Positions 8,333-15,384 of a DNA stretch of 46,311 nt are shown here, in pieces (the first letter of the stretch is position 1; every line of letters starts with the position of its first letter). The DNA lies in assembly GCF_000317595.1 (NCBI RefSeq), contig NZ_AEJC01000601.1, forward strand, positions 1 to 46,311. The letters run 5' to 3'. The translations under genes were made by a program, and so were the position numbers. A model generated the notes under the pieces. The model was not told where the DNA came from and did no database searches. It worked only from the letters and a program-made list of their open reading frames with translations. The DNA comes from Streptomyces ipomoeae 91-03. GTDB lineage: Bacteria; Actinomycetota; Actinomycetes; Streptomycetales; Streptomycetaceae.

Positions 8333-9631
8333 CTAGCCCTCCAGGAACGCCGCCAGGGCGTTCGTCAGGAGGTAGGGGTCCTTCGCGCCGCAGAGTTCGC
8401 GGGCGCTGTGCATGGAGAGGATGGCGACGCCGATGTCGACGGTGCGGATGCCGTGGCGGGCGGCGGTGATGGGGCCGATGGTGGTGCCGCAGGGCATGGA
8501 GTTGTTGGAGACGAAGGTCTGGAAGGGCACGCCGGCCCGTTCACAGGCGGCGGCGAAGATGGCGCGGCCCGAACCGTCCGTGGCGTAGCGGTTGTTGACG
8601 TTCACCTTGAGGATCGGGCCGGCGTCGGCGCGGGGGTGGTGCGTCGGGTCGTGGCGCTCCGCGTAGTTGGGGTGGACGGCGTGGCCGGTGTCCGAGGAGA
8701 GGCAGACCGTACCGGCGAAGGCGCGTGCCCGGTCCTCGTACGAGCCGCCGCGGGCGAACACCGAGCGCTCCAGGACCCCGCCGAGGAGGGGTCCGTCGGC
8801 GCCGGTGTCGCTCTGGGAGCCGTTCTCCTCGTGGTCGAAGGCGGCGAGGACGGGGATGTAGGGGAGGTCGTCGCCGGAGGTGGCGACCGCGGCCAGCGCG
8901 GCGGTACCGGCGTGCACGGAGAGGAGGTTGTCCATGCGGGGACCGGCCAGGAGTTCCTTGTCGCGGCCGAGGTAGGCGGGTGGCTCGACGGAGTGGGTCA
9001 TCAGGTCCCAGCCGGTGACCTCGCCGGCGGGCAGGCCCGACTCCTGTTCCAGGAAGGAGATGAGGTCGCCGTCGCGGATGTCGTCGCCGAGGCCCCAGAT
9101 GGGCTGGAGGTGGCGCTGTTTGTCGAGTTTCAGACCCTCGGAGGTGACCGCGCGGTCGAGGTGGATGGCGAGTTGGGGCACGCGGAGGAGGGGTCTGTCG
9201 ATGTTGACCAGGCGGCTGGTGCCGTCGCGCAGGGAGAGACGGCCGGCGATGCCGAGGTCGCGGTCCAGCCAGGAGTTGAGCAGGGGGCCGCCGTAGATCT
9301 CGACGGCGACCTGGCGGAAGCCGTGCCCGCCGGTGTCCGGGCGGGGCTTGACCCGCAGGTTGGGGGAGTCGGTGTGGGCGCCCACGATGCGGAACGGGGT
9401 GTGCGGGTCGGCGCCCTCCGGTACGTACCAGGCGATGATCGCGCCGCCGCGCAGGACGTACTTGCCGCCCAGTGAGCCGTCCCACGCGTCGGTCTCCGAG
9501 ACCTGTCGGAAGCCGGCCTTCTCCAGCCGTTCCGCGGCGTTCGCCACCGCGTGGTACGGGGACGGGCTGGCCGTCAGGAAGGACATGAGGTCGTCGGTGT
9601 GGCCGCGATCGAAGCGTGGGGGTGTGCGCAT
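8333..9631 (-). CDS. apeB: M18 family aminopeptidase
   Basis: Zinc aminopeptidase of 432 aa, the usual M18 length, removing preferentially acidic N-terminal residues from peptides in the cytosol. Metal and catalytic motifs in order: GAHTDSPN (first His ligand with the catalytic Asp), PRMDNLLSV (bridging Asp), FDHEENGS (catalytic and ligand Glu pair), SSDTGHAVHP (Asp) and LSMHSARE (last His). I place the start at ATG 9631 with AAGGTG upstream; the frame extends further but crosses the hairpin at 9652-9690. Probably transcribed alone; the hairpin between it and the upstream acyl-CoA dehydrogenase argues against read-through. Confidence 0.92.
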   Translation of the reverse strand: MRTPPRFDRGHTDDLMSFLTASPSPYHAVANAAERLEKAGFRQVSETDAWDGSLGGKYVLRGGAIIAWYVPEGADPHTPFRIVGAHTDSPNLRVKPRPDTGGHGFRQVAVEIYGGPLLNSWLDRDLGIAGRLSLRDGTSRLVNIDRPLLRVPQLAIHLDRAVTSEGLKLDKQRHLQPIWGLGDDIRDGDLISFLEQESGLPAGEVTGWDLMTHSVEPPAYLGRDKELLAGPRMDNLLSVHAGTAALAAVATSGDDLPYIPVLAAFDHEENGSQSDTGADGPLLGGVLERSVFARGGSYEDRARAFAGTVCLSSDTGHAVHPNYAERHDPTHHPRADAGPILKVNVNNRYATDGSGRAIFAAACERAGVPFQTFVSNNSMPCGTTIGPITAARHGIRTVDIGVAILSMHSARELCGAKDPYLLTNALAAFLEG

Positions 9632-9651
9632 GGGGTTCACCTTAACGACGT

Positions 9652-9690
9652 ACGAGGGCCCGCTCCCGGGGCTTGGGAACGGGCCCTCGT
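9652..9690 (-). terminator. GC-rich hairpin just upstream of the M18 gene
   Basis: ACGAGGGCCCG at 9652-9662 pairs perfectly with CGGGCCCTCGT at 9680-9690, and the stem continues inward with four more pairs after one mismatch. It lies only 20 bp before the M18 start codon. On the minus strand it could terminate acyl-CoA dehydrogenase transcripts about 390 nt past that gene, or act in the M18 leader. No U-run follows, as is common in Streptomyces. Confidence 0.65.
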
Positions 9691-10076
9691 GGGGGCGGTG
9701 CTGTGGAGGGCCGTGGTACCGGAGGGCCGGGCAGGGGCCGTCCGGCATGACGGGGCGCCTTTCGTGCGCGGTCGCCGTGGGTCGGCTTTCGGGCACCCGG
9801 TGTGTCCCGCGTCCCCCAGGCACCTGGTGCGTTGGGCAGGAGCGCGGCGGCTTCGGCCGGGCGGGCGTGGGTCTCGCTCACCGGCGCTTGCCGGGTGCCG
9901 CTGCGCCCACGCTCTCCCGCTCTCGGCTTCCCATCCGGTGCCACTGCTGGGTGGGCAGCCGCTCCAGTGGTACGACTGCCCACGGCTACGCCTGGCGGTG
10001 GCCGCAATGGTGCGACTGCCCGTTGCTGCGTATCGCTGCGAGTGAGACGAGCGGCGGCGGGTGCCCAGTGTTCGTC
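9691..10076. other. Gene-free spacer with degenerate repeats
   Basis: Nearly 390 bp between two minus-strand genes with no convincing coding frame. It contains loosely repeated pieces, for example TGGTACGACTGCCC near 9969 and TGGTGCGACTGCCC near 10009, each with a TGC-rich context. I see no recognisable element; it looks like decayed non-coding sequence. Confidence 0.6.
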
Positions 10077-11918
10077 CTAGAACGCCGCCTCGTCCAGCTC
10101 CATCAGGTCCAGGTCGACGCCCTCGGCGACCTTGCGGGCCAGGGTGACGCCGGGGAGGACGTTGGTGGCGAAGAACTTCGCCGCCGCGATCTTGCCCTGG
10201 TAGAAGGCCACATCTTTGGAAGACACAGCCTTGGCGGAGGCGGTCTGAAGCTTTTCGGCGGCGACCGCGGCGCCCTTGAGCAGCAGGTAGCCGACGACCA
10301 CGTCACCGGAGGCCAGAAGCAGGCGGGTGGTGTTGAGGCCGACCTTGTAGATGTTCTTGACGTCCTGCTCGGTGGCCGCGAGGTCGGTCAGCATCAGGCC
10401 GACGACGGCCTCCAGCTCCACGGCCGCCTTGGCCAGCTGCTCGCGGGCCGGGGCGAGCTCCTCGCCGCCCTCGCCGAGAGCCAGGAACTTCTTGATCTCC
10501 TCGGCGAGGGAGTTCAGCGCGGCGCCCTGGTTGCGGACGATCTTGCGGAAGAAGAAGTCCTGGCCCTGGATCGCGGTGGTGCCCTCGTACAGGGTGTCGA
10601 TCTTGGCGTCGCGGATGTACTGCTCGATCGGGTACTCCTGCAGGAAGCCGGAGCCGCCGAAGGTCTGCAGCGACTGGGCGAGCTGCTCGTAGCCCTTCTC
10701 GGAGCCGTAGCCCTTGACGATGGGCAGGAGGAGGTCGTTGAGCGCGTGCTCGGCCGAGGCGTCCTCGCCCGCCGCCTCCTTCACCGCGATCGCGTCCTGG
10801 ATCGAGGCGGTGTACAGCACCAGCGCCCGCATGCCCTCGGCGTACGCCTTCTGCGTCATCAGCGAGCGGCGGACGTCGGGGTGGTGGGTGATGGTGACCT
10901 TGGGCGCGGTCTTGTCCATGAAGTTCGCCAGGTCCGGACCCTGGACGCGCTCCTTGGCGTACTCCAGGGCGTTCAGGTAACCGGTCGACAGGGTCGAGAT
11001 GGCCTTCGTGCCGACCATCATCCGGGCGAACTCGATGATGCGGAACATCTGGCGGATGCCGTCGTGCTTGTCGCCGATCAGCCAGCCCTTGGCCGGGTGG
11101 CGGTCGCCGAAGGTCATCTCGCAGGTGTTGGAGGCCTTCAGGCCCATCTTGTGCTCGACGTTGGTGGCGTAGACGCCGTTGCGCTCGCCCAGCTCACCGG
11201 TCTCGAAGTCGAACAGGTACTTCGGCACGAGGAAGAGGGACAGGCCCTTGGTGCCGGGGCCGTGGCCCTCGGGGCGGGCGAGGACGTAGTGGAGGATGTT
11301 CTCCTCCATGTCGTGCTCACCGGAGGTGATGAACCGCTTCACACCCTCGATGTGCCAGGAGCCGTCCTCCTGCTGGATCGCCTTGGTGCGGCCGGCGCCC
11401 ACGTCGGAGCCCGCGTCCGGCTCGGTGAGGACCATGGTCGAACCCCAGGTCCGCTCCACCGCGATCTGGGCGATCTTCTTCTGGACCTCGTTGCCCTCGT
11501 CGTAGAGGATGCCGGCGAACGCCGGGCCCGAGGAGTACATCCACACGGCCGGGTTCGCGCCGAGGATCAGCTCCGCGTACGACCAGATCAGGGAGGGGGG
11601 AGCCGTCGTACCGCCGATCGCCTCGGGCAGGCCGAGGCGCCAGTACTCGGAGTCCATGAAGGCCTTGTAGCTCTTCTTGAAAGAGGCCGGGACCGGAGCG
11701 GTGTTGGTCTCCGGGTCGAACACCGGCGGGTTGCGGTCGGCGTCCGTGAAGGACTCGGCGAGCTCGTTCTCCGAGAGGCGCGTCAGCTCCTCCAGGATGC
11801 TCTTGGCGGTATCGGTGTCCATCTCCGCGAACGGGCCCGTGCCGTACAGCTTGTCGCGCCCGAGTACCTCGAAGAGGTTGAACTCGATGTCGCGGAGATT
11901 CGACTTGTAGTGCCCCAT
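10077..11918 (-). CDS. Acyl-CoA dehydrogenase, FadE5-like long form
   Basis: FAD-dependent acyl-CoA dehydrogenase catalysing the first oxidation of beta-oxidation. At 613 aa it matches the long form with a C-terminal helical extension, and the start MGHYKSNLRDIEFNLFEVL is the hallmark of the mycobacterial FadE5 group. Core features: FAD/substrate loop TMVLTEPDAGSDVG near residues 160-175, GLSLFLVPK, and the catalytic Glu near residue 444 in YEGTTAIQGQDFF. ATG at 11918 with ACGGAG upstream. The genes for SseB and pirin follow on the other strand. I recall that a Streptomyces pirin was reported to interact with a long-chain acyl-CoA dehydrogenase, which would fit this neighbourhood; that link needs checking. 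A TTATTACCG dyad element lies about 90 bp upstream. Confidence 0.92.
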   Translation of the reverse strand: MGHYKSNLRDIEFNLFEVLGRDKLYGTGPFAEMDTDTAKSILEELTRLSENELAESFTDADRNPPVFDPETNTAPVPASFKKSYKAFMDSEYWRLGLPEAIGGTTAPPSLIWSYAELILGANPAVWMYSSGPAFAGILYDEGNEVQKKIAQIAVERTWGSTMVLTEPDAGSDVGAGRTKAIQQEDGSWHIEGVKRFITSGEHDMEENILHYVLARPEGHGPGTKGLSLFLVPKYLFDFETGELGERNGVYATNVEHKMGLKASNTCEMTFGDRHPAKGWLIGDKHDGIRQMFRIIEFARMMVGTKAISTLSTGYLNALEYAKERVQGPDLANFMDKTAPKVTITHHPDVRRSLMTQKAYAEGMRALVLYTASIQDAIAVKEAAGEDASAEHALNDLLLPIVKGYGSEKGYEQLAQSLQTFGGSGFLQEYPIEQYIRDAKIDTLYEGTTAIQGQDFFFRKIVRNQGAALNSLAEEIKKFLALGEGGEELAPAREQLAKAAVELEAVVGLMLTDLAATEQDVKNIYKVGLNTTRLLLASGDVVVGYLLLKGAAVAAEKLQTASAKAVSSKDVAFYQGKIAAAKFFATNVLPGVTLARKVAEGVDLDLMELDEAAF

Positions 11919-12005
11919 GGCGACGGCTCCGTAGAGAGATCGGCGAGGCACTGGATCCTCGCGCTTGTTCACGTACCAGCAAGTAGGTTGTATGCCGATG
12001 ATGCT

Positions 12006-12020
12006 ACCCATCGGTAATAA
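12006..12020 (-). promoter_or_regulatory. Promoter-region motif shared with the S8 peptidase gene
   Basis: ACCCATCGGTAATAA at 12006-12020, which on the minus strand reads TTATTACCGATGGGT and contains the half-sites TACC and GGTA. A 13/15 match occurs at 33213-33227 upstream of the subtilase gene, in the same orientation and at a similar distance (about 90 versus 65 bp) from the start codon. Likely a promoter or operator element; the binding protein is not known to me. Confidence 0.45.
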
Positions 12021-12066
12021 GAAGCAACCCCGATCGGGTCATCTGTGACTCGTTACGCTTTGCCGC

Positions 12067-12576
12067 ATGTACGGCTACGACCAGAGCGCTGGCACTCAGC
12101 AGCAGTACGCCCCGCCGCAGCAGCCTATGTCGGGGCAGCAGCAGATGCCGGGGCAGATGCCCGGCGGCCCGATGGGCGGCGGTTACGGGCAGCAGCAGCC
12201 GCTGTACCCCGAGCCGTCGCCGCCCTCGCTCGCGGACGCGGTGCGGGCCTTCACCACCGGTCAGATGGCCGCCGAGGACTTCCAGCAGGTCTTCGCCACG
12301 TCCAAGGTGTACTGCCCGCGCGGTGACAACCCCGGGTTCCTGGCCCTGCACAACACCCAGCAGCCGGTGATCCCCATGTTCACTTCGCTCAAGGAGCTCC
12401 GCCGGTACGCGGGCAAGGAGTCCAAGTACTTCGTCATCACCGGCGCCGAGGTCATCGACCTCCTCCCGACCGGCTACGGCTTCGTCCTCGACATGGAGGG
12501 CGAACACCGGATGGTCTTCGACGCGAAGGCCGTGGAGCAGATGGTCGAGTTCGCGATGCGGCGGATGTACGGGTAG
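12067..12576 (+). CDS. SseB family protein
   Basis: Protein of 169 aa. Residues 1-45 are a Gln/Pro/Gly/Met-rich low-complexity head (QQQ, PPQQP, GQMPGGPMGGG) and residues about 50-169 form an SseB-like domain (DAVRAFTTGQMAAEDFQQVFATSKVYCPRGDNPGFLALH, then IPMFTSLKELRRYAG and the C-terminal helix VEQMVEFAMRRMYG). No Shine-Dalgarno sequence is visible before ATG 12067; TACGCT at 12053-12058 sits where a -10 box would be for a leaderless transcript, which is common in Streptomyces. Divergent from the acyl-CoA dehydrogenase. Function in Streptomyces unknown. Confidence 0.85.
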   Translation: MYGYDQSAGTQQQYAPPQQPMSGQQQMPGQMPGGPMGGGYGQQQPLYPEPSPPSLADAVRAFTTGQMAAEDFQQVFATSKVYCPRGDNPGFLALHNTQQPVIPMFTSLKELRRYAGKESKYFVITGAEVIDLLPTGYGFVLDMEGEHRMVFDAKAVEQMVEFAMRRMYG

Positions 12577-12723
12577 CTCCGCGAGTGGCTCCGCCGGTCC
12601 GGCCGGTTCCGGGTCGGGCGGGGTGGGATGGGATTCTCTGCGGTCTGCGGTCTGCGGGTCGTGTCTGCCTGACTGCGGCGGCTCTGCCTGCCTGCGGCTC
12701 TGCTTGCCCGCACGGCCGACGGC

Positions 12724-13066
12724 GTGACGTATCTGCTGCGAGCCCGCGGCGCTCCGATGGTGCGGGAGTTCGCGGCGGCCGTGAACCGGGCGCTGCCCGT
12801 GCGGGACGCCGAGGAGCCGCGCTCCGCGCCGCGCGTCCGGGGGGATCGCCGTGGAGGGGCGGCTGGAGTGGCCGTACGAGGAGAAGCGGTCCGGAGATGA
12901 CACCGTCGCGAAGTGCGTCTACTCCTTCGCCGACAGGCGCGGTCAGACTCATGTGCGCCATGGCACACAGGGCCGCGGCGCCGAGCGGGTCGAGATCGTC
13001 CACGACCCCGAGGACCCGAAGGGCGGCAACAAGGGGGATGGGCGTCCCCTGTCCGGGTGGGGGTGA
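12724..13066 (+). pseudogene. Frameshifted remnant of a DUF3592-like protein
   Basis: Two overlapping frames read as one protein if a single-base shift is allowed at the G6 run 12839-12844. The first gives VTYLLRARGAPMVREFAAAVNRAL and then runs to a TGA at 12898. The second continues GIAVEGRLEWPYEEKR, VYSFADRRGQTHVRHG and RVEIVHDPEDPK, ending at TGA 13066. The last parts resemble DUF3592 proteins, which contain a VxYDPxDP motif. No start codon with a ribosome site is visible and the N-terminus is missing. I read it as a decayed gene; a sequencing error in the G run would repair only the middle. Confidence 0.55.
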
Positions 13067-13068
13067 GC

Positions 13069-13131
13069 GTCCCGTGTCCTCGGCGGGAAGTCCCGTGCCC
13101 TCGGCGGGAAGTCCCGTGTCCCCGGTGGGAA
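13069..13131. repeat. Three tandem copies of a 21-bp unit
   Basis: GTCCCGTGTCCTCGGCGGGA-type units at 13069-13089, 13090-13110 and 13111-13131 with one to three differences. They lie between the DUF3592 remnant and the pirin promoter. Confidence 0.85.
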
Positions 13132-13160
13132 TGGGTGCGGCCTCTGTGTGGTTTGGGCTG

Positions 13161-13203
13161 GCAGAAAGTTCAACGATAAACTAAACTGGCCGCACAAGGA
13201 GGT
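13161..13203 (+). promoter_or_regulatory. Pirin promoter region and perfect ribosome-binding site
   Basis: AT-rich patch AAAGTTCAACGATAAACTAA (from 13165) in a GC-rich context, containing the small dyad AGTT/AACT; TAAACT could serve as the -10 box. AAGGAGGT at 13196-13203 is fully complementary to the 16S 3' end and sits 6 nt before ATG 13210. The combination suggests a strong, possibly redox-controlled promoter. Confidence 0.55.
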
Positions 13204-13209
13204 ACCGAC

Positions 13210-14181
13210 ATGCCCGCAGTGACCGTCGAGAACCCGCTGACCCTGCCCCGTGTCATCGCGTCCGCCGACGCCGTGTCCCGCCCGGTGCTCGCCGTGACGA
13301 CCGCGCCCAGCGGCTTCGAGGGCGAGGGCTTCCCGGTTCGCCGTGCGTTCGCCGGGATCAACTACCGCCACCTCGACCCGTTCATCATGATGGACCAGAT
13401 GGGTGAGGTGGACTACGCGCCCGGCGAGCCGAAGGGCACGCCCTGGCACCCCCATCGCGGCTTCGAGACCGTCACCTATATCATCGACGGGATCTTCGAC
13501 CACCAGGACAGCCAGGGTGGTGGCGGCACCATCACCAACGGTGACACCCAGTGGATGACCGCCGGTTCGGGCCTCCTCCACATCGAGGCGCCGCCTGAGT
13601 CCCTTGTCATGTCCGGCGGTCTCTTCCACGGCATCCAGCTGTGGGTGAACCTGCCCGCCAAGGACAAGATGATGGCCCCGAGGTACCAGGACATCCGCGG
13701 CGGCCAGGTCCAGCTCCTCACCACCCCCGACGGCGGCGCGCTGCTCCGCGTCATCGCCGGTGAGCTGGACGGCCACCAGGGGCCGGGCATCACCCACACC
13801 CCGATCACCCTGCTCCACGCGACCGTGGCGCCGGGCGCGGAGATCACGCTGCCGTGGCGTGAGGACTTCAACGCCCTCGCGTACGTGCTCGCCGGGCGCG
13901 GCAGTGTCGGTGTGGACCGGCGTCCGATCCACCTGGGTCAGACCGCCGTCTTCGGCGCCGGCTCCTCGCTCACCGTCCGCGCGGACGAGAAGCAGGACTC
14001 CAACACGCCCGACCTGGAGATCCTCCTCCTCGGCGGTCAGCCCATCCGCGAGCCCATGGCCCACTACGGCCCGTTCGTCATGAACACCCGCGAGGAACTC
14101 CAGCAGGCGTTCGAGGACTTCCAGAAGGGCCGGCTCGGCACCATTCCGGCGGTCCACGGGATGTCGGAGGGCGGCCTCTGA
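13210..14181 (+). CDS. Pirin family protein
   Basis: Bicupin iron protein of 323 aa. The metal ligands are intact: H80-P-H82 in WHPHRGFETVTYI, then H124-I-E126 in SGLLHIEAPPE, matching the His-x-His and His-x-Glu pattern of characterised pirins. The N-terminal cupin is at about 30-150 and the C-terminal cupin at about 190-300 (HATVAPGAEITLPWREDFNALAYVLAGRG). Cytosolic. Pirins act as redox sensors/transcription cofactors or as quercetinases. Here the nearby FadE5-like dehydrogenase makes a role linking redox state and beta-oxidation plausible, an inference supported only by proximity and recollection of Streptomyces pirin work. The gene has a perfect Shine-Dalgarno and is followed by a strong terminator. 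Confidence 0.93.
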   Translation: MPAVTVENPLTLPRVIASADAVSRPVLAVTTAPSGFEGEGFPVRRAFAGINYRHLDPFIMMDQMGEVDYAPGEPKGTPWHPHRGFETVTYIIDGIFDHQDSQGGGGTITNGDTQWMTAGSGLLHIEAPPESLVMSGGLFHGIQLWVNLPAKDKMMAPRYQDIRGGQVQLLTTPDGGALLRVIAGELDGHQGPGITHTPITLLHATVAPGAEITLPWREDFNALAYVLAGRGSVGVDRRPIHLGQTAVFGAGSSLTVRADEKQDSNTPDLEILLLGGQPIREPMAHYGPFVMNTREELQQAFEDFQKGRLGTIPAVHGMSEGGL

Positions 14182-14228
14182 CGGTGTCGTAGCCGTGTGA
14201 GTGCGCGTGAGTGCGCGTGAGCGCCTGA

Positions 14229-14256
14229 GGCCCCTGCCCGGTGATGGGCAGGGGCC
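14229..14256. terminator. Bidirectional intrinsic terminator between pirin and beta-helix genes
   Basis: GGCCCCTGCCC at 14229-14239 and GGGCAGGGGCC at 14246-14256 form a perfect 11-bp stem with a 6-nt loop, 48 bp after the pirin stop and 66 bp beyond the stop of the convergent gene. Confidence 0.85.
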
Positions 14257-14321
14257 CTTGGCATGTGGGCCAGCCTGTGAGCTGCAGGTTTGTGTGAGGC
14301 GTCTGCTGTATGGACGCCTTG

Positions 14322-15074
14322 TCAGAACCTCTTGTTGCCGCCCTTGTTGACGACGGTGGCCTTCTTGCAGTTCTTCCAGGTGAGCTTGTTGGGGCCGCTC
14401 TTGCCGCTGCCCTTGCCGCCCCAGAGGATGAGGGGGAGGGACTTGCCGTAGTAGCCGGGGCCGTACTTGTTGTTCTTGACGACGTTGCCCCCGCCGCAGG
14501 TTTCGCCCTTCTTCGGGTCGCGCCACTCGCTGACGATGGCGTAGGTGCCCGACTTGGTGGAGGTGTTGCCGCTCACGGTGTTGTTGCGGCTGCCGTCGCG
14601 GAGGCGTACGGGGTCGCCGGTGATGGAGGAGAACTTGTTGCCGGTGATGGTGCTGCCCGTGGTCTTGACCAGGTAGACCCCGTGCATGTGGCCCTTGTTG
14701 CGGAGGTTCGAGAACGTGTTCTTCTTGATCACGATGCCGGAGGAGTTCTTCACATGGACCCCGGCGTAGCCGTTCGCGCCGCTGAGGTTCTTGAAGGTGT
14801 TGCCGGTGATCGTGACGTTCGAGACGTTCCGGAGCAGGATCGCGTTGTCGTGGCGGGAGAACGTCCTGCCCTTGATCGTGAAGCCGCCGGGACCACCGTT
14901 GATGCAGAGCTGGTAGTCGCCCGGCGGGCACTTGCCCTGACCCGGGTACTTGGCGGCCACCGCCGGCGCCGACCAGCTCGGCTCGGCCAGGGCTCCCAGT
15001 ATCAGCGCGCTGCCGACAGCGGTGGTGAGGACGGCCTTCGATACGGAACGGGTACGCGGGGCGTGCGTACGCAT
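14322..15074 (-). CDS. Secreted right-handed beta-helix repeat protein
   Basis: Protein of 250 aa with a clear signal peptide (MRTHAPRTRSVSK, hydrophobic VLTTAVGSALILGAL, then an Ala-rich cleavage region). The mature part is a run of Asn/Gly/Thr-rich coils typical of parallel beta-helices (NVSNVTITGNTFKNLSG, NSSGIVIKKNTFSNL, TTGSTITGNKFSSITG, RNNTVSGNTSTKSG), as in pectate lyases, NosD and inverting glycosidases. Two Cys pairs (CPPGDYQLC and a C-terminal pair) probably form disulfides. A Lys-rich C-terminus (KKATVVNKGGNKRF) may bind polyanions. No conserved PL catalytic residues were identified, so polysaccharide lyase or binding activity is only inferred. Two perfect 13-bp palindromes lie 50-80 bp upstream. 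Confidence 0.82.
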   Translation of the reverse strand: MRTHAPRTRSVSKAVLTTAVGSALILGALAEPSWSAPAVAAKYPGQGKCPPGDYQLCINGGPGGFTIKGRTFSRHDNAILLRNVSNVTITGNTFKNLSGANGYAGVHVKNSSGIVIKKNTFSNLRNKGHMHGVYLVKTTGSTITGNKFSSITGDPVRLRDGSRNNTVSGNTSTKSGTYAIVSEWRDPKKGETCGGGNVVKNNKYGPGYYGKSLPLILWGGKGSGKSGPNKLTWKNCKKATVVNKGGNKRF

Positions 15075-15125
15075 GGAGCGACTCCTCTTCGGATCGGATT
15101 GGGTCGGGTCGGGGGGCGGAACAGT

Positions 15126-15152
15126 CCGTTCAGAACGGTCCGTTCAGAACGG
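15126..15152. promoter_or_regulatory. Two perfect 13-bp palindromes in tandem
   Basis: CCGTTCAGAACGG occurs at 15126-15138 and again at 15140-15152, each perfectly palindromic around a central A and spaced at 14 bp. They lie 52-78 bp upstream of the beta-helix start on the minus strand, the usual place for an operator. The neighbouring divergent gene encodes an XRE-type protein that could be the binder. Confidence 0.7.
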
Positions 15153-15232
15153 TCGGTGGTTGCGTGCCCCGGCCGGTCCACCCCCGTGGGGTCGGCCGTG
15201 GCGACAGCAATCGAGCCTGGGGCGGCGGATCT

Positions 15233-15301
15233 TGTCCGGCAACGGTTTTCCGTGTCCGGGACAGTCGTACGGCTGTCCGGGCTGGTCAGCGGCCTGTCCG
15301 G
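15233..15301. promoter_or_regulatory. Four helically phased TGTCCGG direct repeats
   Basis: TGTCCGG at 15233, 15253, 15274 and 15295, giving steps of 20, 21 and 21 bp, about two helical turns each. The array ends about 85 bp before the XRE start ATG and is distinct from the palindromes at 15126-15152. Arrays of this form are typical of cooperative operator binding. Confidence 0.65.
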
Positions 15302-15384
15302 ACCGTGCGGGTGGTGCGGTCGGGGCGCTCGACGTGGCCGGGACGAGGGTTGTCGGTCGCGATCGGTGGGTTCACAATGACCGC

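Noticed and set aside
9635..9641. GTTCACC before the M18 gene
   Set aside because: Single unit, no second copy at 11 bp, so not a PHO box.
9333..12017. An 894-codon plus-strand open frame opposite the acyl-CoA dehydrogenase
   Set aside because: It is antisense to a clear FadE5-like gene, has Leu/Val/Gly/Arg-rich shadow composition and no family resemblance. High GC produces such frames.
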